Assembly: GCA_030374765.1 (NCBI GenBank)
Contig: JARGXX010000027.1
Location: 682,001-746,000 of the forward strand
Direction of reading: 5' to 3'
Length of the DNA stretch: 64,000 nt
From: Agarophyton chilense
Lineage: Eukaryota > Rhodophyta > Florideophyceae > Gracilariales > Gracilariaceae
Part shown: positions 40,861-52,299 of the stretch, in pieces
Layout: each line of letters begins with the position of its first letter
How positions within the stretch are numbered: the stretch's first letter is position 1
Made by a program: the position numbers and the translations under genes
Notes under the pieces: model-generated
What the model saw: only the letters and a program-made list of their open reading frames with translations
Databases searched by the model: none
What the model was told of the DNA's origin: nothing

Positions 40861-42900
40861 ATGGACAAATCATCTAAAAACGCGCAGAAGCGCGTTACTA
40901 TGGCACATAGGGCACCATTTGGTGGTGATCCCTCACTGAGAGGACTTGCACAGCCAATCCTCGACATCCAAGAAGACCTTCTTCGGAAGTCAAGAACTAC
41001 TCAGGTCGATACGGCAGATCGAGAGACAAGAGATGTCTCGACCGAAGCTCGACATACCAACGTGATTAGACAAAAAGAAGAACCCCCTGGTCCCCGTCTG
41101 GATATCGATACAATTACCGTTGTGGTGGCAAACCGGGCCTATCAGGAAGTAATGCACCGTGCGCCGGTTTTATTATCATAAACTACCTTGAGAACGCGGT
41201 AGGAGGACAAATCGACCAATTGGTGACGCAATCCTTACAGAGTCATCGGGGTTGGCAACCCGAAGTAGAGGCGAAAGCAAACACCATCAAGGTGGAGGCC
41301 CAAGCCTCTTTTCAGAAACCTCATGGTGTTTGCGGTGGTCTCCAAACCAACCTTCCAACTTCGCAAAAAATTGAGAAGCCGCACGACCTAATTCGGAGAG
41401 GGGCAGAGCCTCCGGCGATTGAGGGCCCAGAGTATCATTACCTACCGAGTCCTATTGGTAGAGCTTCGCATGGAACGATTGGTGGAGAATCTGGTGGAAA
41501 AGATGGGTAGTCAAGCTCTGAAGAGAAGCGACACTGGCGACCATCTGGTAAGAAAAAGAAGAAAACCAAAAAGGCAAAGAGAAAGGGGCACCGGTCAGAC
41601 CCTGACTCTCCGAGTTCAGAAACCGAATCAGGTTTGTCTACTGATGAAAGCTGAAAAGTTTCACGGAAACGCAGAAAGGATTCCCGTCGTAAGCACGGGA
41701 AAAATGATCGCAAGGATAAGACCAAACGGTATGACTCGTCAGACTCAGATTCCGACAACTATCTCGCCCTATAGGTGATCGTTCCTTTGAAAGACCTTCT
41801 TACAAAAGCGGTCGACTATCACACCTATACGTTAGAAAACAAGAGCTCTTAGTATACAAAAGAGATTGCTCAGAAGATAACAAATCATCACCGGAAGCTT
41901 AGTTTCCAGATGGGGGATACCAGTTTTCGGGAGATGAACCCATCGCTATCATAGAATTTCTTCAAAGTCAAAAGTATCATGTGACCAAAATGGGTTTTCA
42001 GAAGGTTCCGCGACGTGTTTATTCCAGTTTTAACTAAAAACTCATGCCTGCGACATGTTACACGGCCGCTTCAAGCGCCATGGTACTGCCCTGTAAATTA
42101 CAGTACAATACCGTGGCGGTGGATGATGAACAGACAGAAATGCTGACTACATACCCGCAGGTGGTGGAATTCCTTTTGGAAACCTATGCAACTGATGAGG
42201 TGATTCAGGAGGCCTACTCGGAGGTTCTCACACACGCTTAACGATCAGGACAAACCGAATTTGATTACGCGCGCTTGCTCTGTGCTATGGCGTCGCGATG
42301 CGGTAGCGTTTTTACTACCACAAAGTTGAAGTCAATGCATGCTGCCAACATTGGCAAACCAATAAGTTCACAGGTGAGAAATTACCTTGGTACAAACTTT
42401 ATGGTGGACTACAACACACTGGCACGTTACGCGCAGAGCATAGGAGATATGGAGAAAATGACAGTGGCCCCCACACCGAAAGGGACCAAGGATAAACTGG
42501 AACGGTCAGTCTTTGGCATCGAAGAAGCATCCACGACCGATGACGGATCATCTGAACACACACCTCATGGGAAAGCGATTCATCTGATCGACCCCTCTCA
42601 GGTCGGGGAACATTCGGTTGCCCGCTCCAACTGGTAGATTTCAGTTTTTAGTGGGTGACCGTCGGAACTACCTTCAACTCTCTTTACGATGGTATCCGCC
42701 CCACACCACCAACTTTTTGCATTACTATATGATAACAAAGTTTTTGGGCAGCCTTTCTACAGAACTGCAATGCCATTTTCGAATAAGGTCCAACCAAAAC
42801 CAACCAAAATGACATTGAAAGACCCCGCAACAGGCAATCTCCTCTGCTGGTTTGGTTTATCTCCCCAGCATTTGGCGACGCAGTGTACCAGCGTGGCTCA
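40861..42900 (+). pseudogene. degraded gypsy gag
   Basis: Open pieces follow the layout of the intact gag at 1853-3883: a Ser/Lys/Arg-rich region near 41.5-41.75 kb, a capsid-like stretch VVEFLLETYATDEVIQEAYS (compare AVQYLLRSYATGNAIQE in the intact copy) near 42.17 kb, and a knuckle-like region LLCWFGLSPQHLATQC near 42.84 kb. Broken, with several breaks. Confidence 0.65.
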
Positions 42901-43331
42901 CTAGATATGAGCCGAACCATGCTCTTACAGGGGCGCCAGAAGAACAATCGGGAAGTCTCTTCGGTCCCCAACCCGCAGCTGCTCGCCCTGAAAGGAACGC
43001 AGCTGCGCGCCCAATGGCAACTCAACAGCTCAATTTGGTCACGGACGGAGCTCAGGAAACTGAGCCCGTTAACAAGAAGGAAAACGCCAACCAGTTGGAG
43101 CGAAGGCGACCCTCAACATCCCACGTACACCTCATTGTATTGTCCTTCAACCAGGATCCGAGAACTACCGAGCAGCTGGTATTCATATCCCCGCTCATGT
43201 CAAGAAGATTATAGTAAACAAGCTCAGAACAACTTACAAGAAGCCAATTCCAAATTGACAGTAGCCCAAGAGCGGTATAAAGCATACTACTACCACGGGG
43301 TGAATAGAACAACCAGGGTGGAAACCGTGGA

Positions 43332-44045
43332 CTAAGTCTTCATTAATACTCCTCCCAATGGGTCACGACCGACAGTATCCGAAGAAAGAGATGATATTCG
43401 TGTTGATCCTGACATCCAATCGAAGCTACTACCCAAGTCTACAGGACCAAATGAAGTACTCTCAGCAAATGAGCACACGGTTACGATTCGAGTGAATGGA
43501 CTAGAAAAAACCGTTTCGGTAGATCGGATATCAACAGACCTTAAAAAATGTATCACTACGGCACCCAGTGGTCCTCCGCACGGCTCTGAGGGACGCAAAG
43601 CTGAACCTGAAGCACCACCTGGATCAGTGACTAGTGTAACCCTACCTGCCCCGATCTCCTCTCCAATACATCACCAATTACCGCAAGGTATGCGTGAAGC
43701 TATAGCAGACCCAACTGTTGGTACGAAACCCCCAGAACTGGAGTCGATTTCGCCAAATGGAGCCCAGGAGCAGGGCTCCGTACCTCAATGAGGCGGATGC
43801 CCTGAGATCCTGGCCTCCGAATGCTCGATTGAGACCATGGTAGGTAACAAACGAATACCAGCGGGTATTCGTTATTCTGTACGGAGGTATGATTATGGCC
43901 CTAGATATAAAACATTGGAACCTCCTCACCATATACGACGCAACTTCCAATTACGATACTGGCGCAGGCGCAAAGAACTCCCATCAACAGATGGATACAA
44001 ACATACACTGGTGCAGTTCGCCAAGGAAGGAAAGAGAAGGCATTA
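43332..44045 (+). pseudogene. integrase tail and chromodomain of the family A element
   Basis: HTVTIRVNGLEKTVSVDRI (about 43.48 kb) is the typical end of a gypsy integrase. Further on, GIRYSVRRYDYGPRYKTLEP and PHHIRRNFQLRYWRRRK (43.86-43.98 kb) follow the chromodomain pattern YLVRWxGYGPxxDTWEPxxx. Chromodomains at the integrase end define chromoviruses and guide integration to marked chromatin. Broken. Confidence 0.65.
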
Positions 44046-44133
44046 ACTGTGCGATGTCTATGTGTGATAGAAATGGAAATGTATAGTCAAGAAGAGACAA
44101 CGAGTTTATTGAAAGAAGCACTAGGTAAGAAAG

Positions 44134-44946
44134 CTACAAAGACCCTATCAGGAAGAGGTCCGGACCATGCGTGGTAGAAGGTCTTCCAGTCGGCCTGGAA
44201 TCAGTTCCAAGGAGGTTCAGAGTTTGAGAATGTGAGCACGCACTAGAACAACTTGGATCAAAACACTGAGGAGTTGGAGGCAACGGCGGAAGACCTGAAG
44301 AGGTACCGGAGGGGAAAAGATGAGTAGGGGAAGATAAAGAGCCAGGTACCGGCACCGGTACGTTACCAACAGGGCAATTACTGGCAGAATCCAACAAAGT
44401 ACCAACAGTGGTGCCCATGAAGGGATCGATCGAAGATTCCGCTCGCTCCATAATGTTGCTGAGATCCCCGACGTAATGCGCGACCGCCTGGTACATCCCG
44501 GCCTGAAATTGATCACGGAAGGTAAACGCCTGGTTGATAGTGGCTACATAGTGCACCTGAGGAGGAATGAGCCTCTCCAGGAGCACGAGAGCTTCCTGGA
44601 GGGAGCGCGAACCGGGATTGTTGAGACGAGAGACACACACGCGCTTGGTTTTCATAAGTGCACCAATAATGGTAGGAGCTGTAACAGGCTCACCACCGCC
44701 AGTAATGGTAGGACTTACCATGAGAGACTGCACGGGTCAAAAAGAGGGAGCAGTAACTGAAAGGGGAACGCGGATAGAAGAAAGACTGGCGAAACCAGCA
44801 GGTGCGGGGGTCGAAATAAGGGGGGTGATACCTTCCGGGGTCTCCCCCTCATGAGTAAAAGGCTTAGGGGATCCACCAGTGCATCTCTCTCCTGATAATA
44901 CCCTATTCTTCTCTGTAGTATCCGCTCTAGCGGAGAGAGCAGACAC
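44134..44946 (-). other. unrecognised minus-strand reading frames, element interior
   Basis: Two minus-strand open stretches (44,134-44,733 and 44,737-44,946) with Pro/Ser/Thr-rich sequence. The first contains QVHYVATINQAFTFRDQFQA and GDLSNIMERAES. They run against the surrounding family A element and abut a family B LTR whose first bases the second stretch overlaps. No family was recognised. They may be the gag region of a family B element or unrelated captured sequence. Treated as fossil. Confidence 0.3.
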
Positions 44947-45565
44947 CTGCGAAAATGTTCGGGACTGCCGAATGGGTGCTTGCGGCTAAGGGGAAGACGT
45001 GGTAGAGCACATCACTCTCGAGCTAGAATGGGGGTTGTAAGGCCCCAGTGGCCAATGAGGGTGGTTGGTACTATGCAACGGACAACTTCTTGTTGTAGCT
45101 TGTCCGGATCTCCGGTTAAAGAATCCTGAACAAGGGACAAGACAGTTGTGAACCCGTTTGTTTTCTTCTTTACTTTGGAGTCGGCGCTTCCCTCTGTGCC
45201 TTAAATACTGTGCACAGGGATGAGCGCCGCACATAATAAAATCTAGATATAAACTTGGTTAACCGATTAATCCCTCTACAGTACGGGATAACTAGCTCTA
45301 AATGGGCGTCCGCCTACGAAGGGTAGGCCTGAATGCCACGTGGCTACCCACTATATGCGCCGTTTCCAATCCGGTATTTACCCACAAAGGGTCGATTCGG
45401 ATGCGCCGTGGCAGACCGAAATTCCACGTGTAACATACCACCTCACGGACTATCTGCAGGGTGCCGCTTCATAACTTCGTCCCAGCCGTTGCACTAACTT
45501 ATGAGTATCATTATACTTAGCCAAAAAAATCTTCCATCGGCATTCCGACAGTGCAGAATACTACA
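44914..45565 (-). repeat. family B LTR, minus-strand copy
   Basis: On the minus strand the segment begins TGTAGTATTCTGC (at 45,565) and ends GGATACTACA (at 44,914). It aligns with the plus-strand solo LTR at 47,797-48,512, for example around GCTCTC.CCG.TAGAGCGGAT and GGCCTTACA. The flanks do not form an obvious target duplication, so it may be one LTR of a longer minus-strand element. Confidence 0.75.
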
Positions 45566-45633
45566 GTCTAACTGGGAATGGCTTGCTTCTTGAAGTCCCA
45601 AACCTCCCAACATTGGTCTTCCTTCCACGGATG

Positions 45634-47085
45634 CTACAGCGACACCTCGAGGTGAGTCTCCAGCTGGGAAACGGTGTATTTTGTACCGAAGAGAATCTCA
45701 TCCACACCGATTTGGCAGATAAGATCCACGGTAGAGCGAGGAAGCCGGAAGATACGACTAACAGGTGAGAATCCATAATTGGTAATCTGAAGGGCAGGGG
45801 AGCGGCTGCTCAGTGTAATACCGTCCTGGGAAGCTTTAACAACTAGAAGGGCAACAAGAACGGCACACTTCGCGAAAGCCACAGACCAAATGGTATGATA
45901 GTACCTCTCTTGTCGGTTGCAATTGCTGCCGAAAAATGCCAGCACGGGAGGAGTCGGAACGCACAACCATTGAGGTGCTTCGTAGCCCGCCCACCATTCG
46001 GGACAGAAAGCATACCATTTGCGCAAATTCTCCGTTGTTTGAGAGAAGAACTCAGTGCAGTGGAAATCATTCATGGTACGTACAATACTATTCCAAAAGC
46101 GTATCCGGGACTTGGTGGCAGCGTCCTCGCCCCAACCGTCAAGATCCAACCAATGAATGGTGTTGAAGGGTGTGTTGAACATTACCATTTCCGGGTCGAG
46201 CTTAAGCCACTTCCTCGATGGACCGATACGGTGCAATAATGTACAAGGTTTCGAAAGTAGAAGAACTCGTCGTTACACCGCAGATAGGTTAGATCGCTGG
46301 GAAGGGTGTTAGGAATGAAGAACTGAAAAGTTGAGTGCTGGTGACACTTCTGAAAGCAAGCCTGTCTCTCCGGACGGGAACGATTCTTTCGTTACTGCAT
46401 CCATGGAGGTACTTGGTATAGCGCCAAAACGGTGGTTGTCCAAACGATTCCCTGAGGCAAAACCAGGAAGGGTGGGATGCTTATACTGCGAACCCAACTC
46501 AGCGTTGTTAATCAGGACAGGGCAAGAGAATGCCTCCAAGTGCAGTGCATTGATCTCTTCCGGTTGTAGACTATAAGGGTTGAGGGTTGCAGACAAGGCG
46601 CTGAACAAGTACGGATCGTAATGCCCGGATCCAGGAGAGAAACCATACGCCCCACCAAAGATTGATGATGAGGAGGAAACCGGAGCGTTAACGGACTGGC
46701 TACGACCACGAACCAGAGAGCGGGAGCGGGTCAGACGCTTCGAGATACAACAGCTACAGTTCACATTGCGATTACGCTTACCATACATGGTGGCCAACAG
46801 TGATGAAGAGGCACACCGACGCGGTATTCCCTTGGAGCCAAGGTGTTTATAGCCATGGACGGAGAGCTCTCGCGCCCGCTGGAAACCATGAAGGTCGTGC
46901 AATTTGTCCTTGGAGGTGCTCGGATTTTCCGTTGATAGAGCGGGAAAGAACCGTAGGGGGGTTACCGACACCGAGACCATAGTGGTGATCGGGTTCGATG
47001 CACGGAGAGAGCCATCACCGGGATCGGTTGACCCACCGGCGAACATGCGAATTCCACCGTGAGGTTTCGAGGAATCCACACACAT
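45634..47085 (-). other. unrecognised minus-strand reading frames, possible element ORFs
   Basis: Two open stretches on the minus strand (46,309-47,085, with ATG at 47,085, and 45,634-46,236). The first has a basic Arg/Ser patch (KRLTRSRSLVRGRSQSV). The second is rich in Trp, Phe and Tyr (FNTIHWLDLDGWGED, KWYAFCPEWWAGYEAPQWLC) with one hydrophobic run (AKCAVLVALLVV). They end close to the family B LTR at 45,565, which suggests, but does not prove, that they belong to a family B element. No known domain was recognised. The set looks broken; treated as fossil. Confidence 0.35.
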
Positions 47086-47521
47086 GGCGAGGAGTGCAAT
47101 CCAGCAAATATGGTACGGGAAGAGAAGGGAAAGGAGACGAACGGAAACGATTACACCAATAAGGTACGGTACAACGAAGGAGCGAGGAGCGGAAAAGGCA
47201 CCAACGAGATGTGATGTTCGTCTGGCACTAAATGCACCCGAAATCCGCAGCGGAAAACGCTACAAAACCGATTGGTACGCGAACCCTAAATCAATATTGG
47301 CAACACTCTAGGGAAGCTTCATTGGTAAGCCGCTACGATTAATTGCGGAAGATGAACCTCAAGCATCACGACAGTGGTCGAAACCCTTCGGCTCACCGCG
47401 CGGCATTATCAAACTGTACAGTGCATCCCGCACTGGAGACTTCTGCACTTTAGTGCACCGCACTGGCAAACTCTGGACCAAGGAACAGCCACGGGGCTTG
47501 TCTGTCGCTAGGAGGGGGATC
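47086..47521. other. junction region before the family A 3' LTR
   Basis: No recognisable coding sequence. The last bases (AGGAGGGGGATC, 47,510-47,521) form the purine-rich tract expected just before a 3' LTR. Confidence 0.45.
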
Positions 47522-47796
47522 TGTACTATATTGAGCTACACCGATGAGGTAGTTATGCCACGTGGTAGACCTGAATGGTTGCCGGCATGCGCCGTGTACT
47601 ACAGTAGTTTATTTAGCTATAAGCTAAGCTTTTCCTTAACCTATTATTATTTAGATATGCCATATCTAAATACGACAAGCTTAACTCAGTGCGTAAATGG
47701 ACAGGGAGGCGCACCTTAAGTGCACCTCCTCGTGGCCATGTGGCGAGGAGCGCCACGGTAGGTCGGGTGGCTGGTGAGATATATATCTTCACCAAG

Positions 47797-48512
47797 TGTA
47801 GTATTCTACTATGTCGGGGAATCCAATAGGTTGGTTTTTCGCGAAGTAGCGGTTGGAACTCATAAGTGAGTGTTGTCATCAGCATTGTCATATGAAACGG
47901 CATCCCGCATAGGATGCCTAGAGGCAGAATGTCTTAGTGGAACACGTGGCGTCATGGGTCGAGTGGCTTACCACGGCGCACGCATAGTTGCGACCCTTCC
48001 TAGGGGAATGCCATATTGGCAACGGCGCATGTAGTGGCGATCCACGTAGAGGGCTTTACTAGCCTTTGTAGCTTGACGTCCATTAAGGACCATACCCATA
48101 CAGTGGTTTGGCTAAGTGGCTGACCACTGGGTATTATTTATATATTTATTTCGGCACTCACCTTGGTACAAAGTATATAGTGTACCAGAGGTGAGTGCCG
48201 ACTCCAAGTAAAGGAGACAACATGGGCATCATGACTATTCTGTTCCTCGCTTAGGATTCCCTAACCGGAGATCTGGACGAGCTATAATAGATAGTCAGAC
48301 CCCAACCACTTCACGAGCCGTCTCGTACCTACGTTCCATCAACGTTTTACAGTTGCACTGTTCACCCTCGCTGGCGAGTAGTGGCCTTACACCCTACTTC
48401 CAGCTCGGTGGTGTTGTAGCTCTACCACCCTTTTTCCTTCGCCGCAAGCGACCCATCGGCAGTCCGAACGATTTCCAAGGTGTCTGCTCTCTCCGTTAGA
48501 GCGGATACTACA
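47797..48512 (+). mobile_element. solo LTR of family B with CCAAG target duplication
   Basis: 716 bp beginning TGTAGTAT and ending ATACTACA, a perfect 8-bp terminal inverted repeat, flanked on both sides by CCAAG (47,792-47,796 and 48,513-48,517). The family A 5' LTR has the uninterrupted site (TTCACCAAGCATGA at 40,418). The clean duplication shows insertion followed by LTR-LTR recombination. Confidence 0.85.
48152..48200. other. strong hairpin inside the family B LTR
   Basis: Arms CGGCACTCACCT and AGGTGAGTGCCG pair perfectly, with a second inner stem TGGTACA/TGTACCA and a 10-base loop. It follows an A/T-rich stretch, as expected near a polyadenylation region. The minus-strand family B LTR keeps the hairpin at about 45,180-45,232 with paired changes. 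Confidence 0.7.
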
Positions 48513-48902
48513 CCAAGCATGACCACCCCTGTCACTATTGTAGAGACAAGCACCTACTAGACTACTTTTACCTCTCCTGGTTTCTACAGTCGACCATAAA
48601 AGGAAGCTTAGTGTCCTTACGGTTTTCCGGACCCACGTGCGCTGTGCATCCTTGTCTACCAACGTGGTTCTAGTCAGCCCGCCTTTTTGTTTCACCCTTT
48701 AGTGACTGGTGCTACCACACCGTAGAGATATCATCAATCTCCTCCTCCGAGCTCGAGCCCATCGCGCGCTCCATAGAACCGTCAGTTCTTACACCCCCTC
48801 GCTCCCGTTTTGGTTTATACTAAAATTCCCTGGCTCCATTAATGACATATTATACCCGCCGCAATCTGTGGAAGATGACTCAAATGCATTATCTTGCTTA
48901 CC

Positions 48903-49436
48903 TTACGCTCCTCCTACCGTAGTTTCATCCATATTCCATATACGATCCGGATCGAACAGTTTTCCTGGATTTGCCTTTCCACACTCTTTCAGAGTCCGGA
49001 GAAAGCTCTCAACGTGGAAAGAGTGCTCTGAAGCCATCTTCATAGCGTCTTTGTTATCAGTTTTACGAAGCGTTTTGTCACTGTGTCTAGCACGAATCAC
49101 CCGTACCCAGTCGTCAGAAAGGTAAACATTCGGAAACCCCTTGCTCCCATTCCTACTTATCTTGCTGGTAATCGTTTTCAGCACGTCTACAGTCGCTGAG
49201 TACGCAAATTGGTGTACAATCAACTGATCTTTATGCACCATCAGTACTGTTCGACGACCTCTGCGAGTATTGTTTGAACTGTTGCAACAAATGTTCTTTT
49301 CTGTTTCGTGATCTTCAAATGTAGGCTTATTAGAGGAACTGTTACAAGTAAAAGACGCGTACAGGGTACAACATGTCTTAATTACTTTTGTGTTATTATA
49401 GCAGTTTGACCGCTTGTTGTCGTTGTGCAACAACAT
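48903..49436 (-). pseudogene. pogo-like transposase fragment
   Basis: From ATG 49,436 on the minus strand, about 177 residues. It contains GFPNVYLSDDWVRVIRARH (end of the CENP-B-type DNA-binding region) and KLFDPDRIWNMDETTVGG, matching the pogo/Tigger DDE motif in which the Asp of NMDET is the first catalytic residue. The reading stops right after, and the rest of the DDE domain is missing; the family A LTR lies about 75 bp further on. The N-terminal part is Asn/Cys-rich and unclear. A fragment of a plain DNA transposon. Confidence 0.65.
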
Positions 49437-49451
49437 TCTTTTCGATTTCAC

Positions 49452-50182
49452 GTCGCTTTCTTATTGCACATGACTGTTTTGTGCATATAATGAGTCACTA
49501 TTTCGATGATAGGAGTAGTAGTTGAGTATGGGGTAGAGCGCAGAAAGCTTCGCTTGGTGGAAAACGTTAAAAGTTGCTGGAAAACTATCCTTCGTTGAGC
49601 TTGTGTCAAAACGCGGGAGTTTTGGCGCCATATTTTGCCTGAACTGTAACCATAGAGAGACCCAGAGAGGGGGTGATATTTAGATACGTGACGATGAAGT
49701 GTAGAACCTCGAAAAAGAGTTGTACGCTACAGGGCTAATTGTCAGAACTTTTTGTAAGAGAATTAGCCATTTCTAAATCAAATACTGTTGTCCTAGATCC
49801 ATTTGGGAAACGCTTCTTGGCCCCTGTTTCAATTTACGCTGTCTTCAACACTAGAGCATCTCCACGTGTAGAACTAAATAATCCAATACCTATTAATTTA
49901 GGGATCTGGTCCATGCGGCGAACCCTACGAACGGTAGTTTGGCTCGAATAATTTAGGCTGGAGAAAACCCGTAGACCGAATTGAATGGATTTTTGCCAGC
50001 GATATACCTTGGCCTATACCATCTCTCATCCATAGGGCTCCAGCTGATTGCGTCGTCCCCATACAATTCCCGAGAAAATACCGAAACCCCAACACCAGTA
50101 TGGTCTACCACCAGCTCCTCGGTTTTATTCCACATCTAGCTTCACAATTCTGTACCGACTCAGATATAACCACCGCGTAGAT
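49452..50182. other. intergenic, no gene supported
   Basis: Short open frames only (for example 49,739-49,951 plus and 49,953-50,135 minus) without recognisable domains. Confidence 0.4.
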
Positions 50183-50934
50183 ATGGCAGTGAATGATCGC
50201 TCCAAATCTTCCCCTTCACCACCTCCACCACCCCCTTCATCACCCCCACCCTCCCCAAGACCTCCATCCCCATCCCCTCTCTCTTCTTGCAAAATGCTTG
50301 ATGCGCAACCCAGCATCCAAGCTACAAGTGCCCCATCCCCAGCAGTAGAAGCCGCCGAAAAGAAAAACGTGCGCTGCAAGAGCTTTTCGACGGCGCAGTA
50401 TGTCCCTTTGGCAAAATCTTGGCTCAAAGTGAGCGAAACCCCCATCGCAAGGGCGGAAAGAAAGGAAATTATTTCTACCGCGCTGTCACACGCGTTTACA
50501 ACGACAAATATAAACCAGCAAACAGTGAAGTTTTAACAATGGAATCCGCGCGCAAGCACGTCACAAAAGTGAACAAGCTGTGCGTGCGTTTCGCCGCGTG
50601 CGTGGTTCGAGTGACGCAACAAAAGCCGACGGGGACCAATTGCGAAGACATTATAAAAATGGCTACGGGCATATACAATGGAGTGGATTTCAAGGCGTTG
50701 AATGAAGACCCTGGGATGTCGTTTCCGTTTCTCGATTTTTGGAACATATTGCCACACCATCCCGAATTTGGCGCAGACCTAGAGCAGAAGCGGAAGGTGA
50801 TGAGCAGCAGCGATTGCCATAAAGGTGAGACAGACTGTACAAACATAGAAGTGAAGAAACAAGACACTAAGGTACCGGTTACGAGGCTTATGAGGCCTCC
50901 CAGAGCTAATGTAGAGCATAAAAGAGCTCAGTGA
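50183..50934 (+). pseudogene. Myb/NAM-associated DNA-binding domain protein, frameshifted
   Basis: From ATG 50,183 the first frame has a Ser/Pro-rich leader (about residues 7-35), then FSTAQYVPLAKSWLKVSETP, the first helix of the trihelix/NAM-associated Myb-like domain (pattern: AW..VSEDP..G..Q). The domain continues in the next frame from about 50,463 as GNYFYRAVTRVYNDKY, SARKHVTKVNKLCVRFAACV and FPFLDFWNILPHHPEFG, which match its later helices. The two frames overlap at 50,419-50,536, so one frameshift near 50,460 breaks the gene, or a sequencing slip in the AGAAAGGAAATT run mimics it. Such proteins often accompany Harbinger-type transposons but also exist as host genes. A glutamate/lysine-rich stretch near 51.1 kb may be its decayed C-terminus. 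Confidence 0.55.
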
Positions 50935-52299
50935 TGTAAAAGAGGGTCAAATTCTAAGAGGACGCTGTCAAGGTGCAACGAGAGCGTATTGAGGGGTTGA
51001 AAATGCAAATAAACATCAAGCTCTTCGCAAACGCGCCGGTGGCGTGTAATGAAAAGGAAGCTGTAAATACTTCATCAACATGCGCAAAAGCGTTCTAGAA
51101 AAGCTTATAGTGGAGGAAGAAAAGGCAGACTCATATACGCAGAATTTAGACGCGGAAAAGTAGATTGTTTCAATCGAGAAAGATCTTGGCCTGTTTATTT
51201 TGGAGAAGGTTAGGCATCTCCTTATTCGAACTATAGCTGATCGAAGCCTCATCGTTGCTGCCCTACTAGCCACTACACTCATGTCTACGTCTTCAATAGG
51301 CTCAATGCGAGCGCAAAAAACTTGACACCGAGCGAAGGGTCGCCGCAAATGTCTTTTATGCGGCCAAGGTACGCACCATGTACAACCAACTTGCAGGGTG
51401 GTAAAATCCTCTTCGACAGGAGCACACTGAACCCCAGACAATATATGTAAACTCTCAGACCCGCTCCCAGTCAATTGCTGGCAATGAATCCAGCTCGTTT
51501 GCGGGCTGTTCTGTTGATGTTAGGTTAACGTCTCTTCAGGAAGAGCACGTCTGTGTTCTCGGAGTTGTGCCGCCTCGTGCCAGTCAGGCACAACAGAGTG
51601 CTAGTTTTGTGTGCTAGATAGCTATGTTAGAGCGCAAACTCCTGAAAGTTTTAGTGGATTTAGAGTTTGGGCTAGTTCACACCAAATGCACTGTAGAAGT
51701 TTTAATTTTTCGGAAATGTCGTTTCAACTTCCCCTAGAACCTCTTCATTCCTTTTCAATCTAGTTTTACATTCACGAACGTCACCAGCATTACCGGTCAG
51801 AAACCAAGTTATTGTCAAAAATTATTTACTTAATCAACTGCCTTCCGCCACATGGGAACCCAGAACTCATCTGGCATCCCCCCATTGCTTCACCGGAAAC
51901 AACATCGCATAACACTCCCGGGGTACACTCTCTATTCCCTCCTACCGCTTTCATCGGCTCACTGAGTCTTCTCCGCCTCCGCACTCATTCTTCTCATCTC
52001 CCAAACTCCCCCTCCTCCTCCAGAACACTCTTCGATACCCTCTTGTCCTTCCCTTCATTATCAATCTTCCTTCTCAACCTCTGTCCCAAATCTACCGCAG
52101 TTATCACCCTCTATTCCCCACCCTCCTTTCATTCCCCTAATCCCCCTTCGGCCCTTGGACTGGTCGTAAACAAGACTCCATCCCAATCTCCTATTCCTCT
52201 TTTCTCCCCCTTTCACCCTCCTTGTCCCTCTGCAGTCCCTTCAAAGCCCTCTCCAGCTGCTAAAAAAGACGACCCTCCAACTGGCGCTATTTCTCCTTC
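50935..52299. other. decayed or non-coding stretch
   Basis: No intact gene. Plus-strand traces include a knuckle-like CLLCGQGTHHVQPTC at about 51.35 kb that does not fit the exact CCHC spacing. From 51.9 to 52.3 kb the sequence is C/T-rich and yields a long low-complexity open frame with no domain. Confidence 0.4.

Larger units (their letters stand above)
37280..48826 (+). mobile_element. family A Ty3/gypsy chromovirus with nested insertions
   Basis: Direct LTRs (37,280-37,411 continued at 40,312-40,731, and 47,522-47,796 continued at 48,518-48,826) enclose a primer-binding site at 40,735, gag-like sequence (40.9-42.9 kb), an integrase tail and chromodomain (43.3-44.0 kb), and a purine-rich tract just before the 3' LTR (about 47,508-47,521). 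Other elements have landed in both LTRs and probably in the interior. Broken, with many breaks (more than ten). The LTRs have diverged strongly from each other, so it is old. Right border approximate. Confidence 0.75.
47522..48826 (+). repeat. family A 3' LTR, split by a solo LTR
   Basis: Starts TGTACTATATTGAG and ends near TGGTTTATAC. The segment 47,797-48,512 is foreign (next entry). Without it the LTR is about 585 bp, similar to the other copies (546 and 552 bp). Confidence 0.75.
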
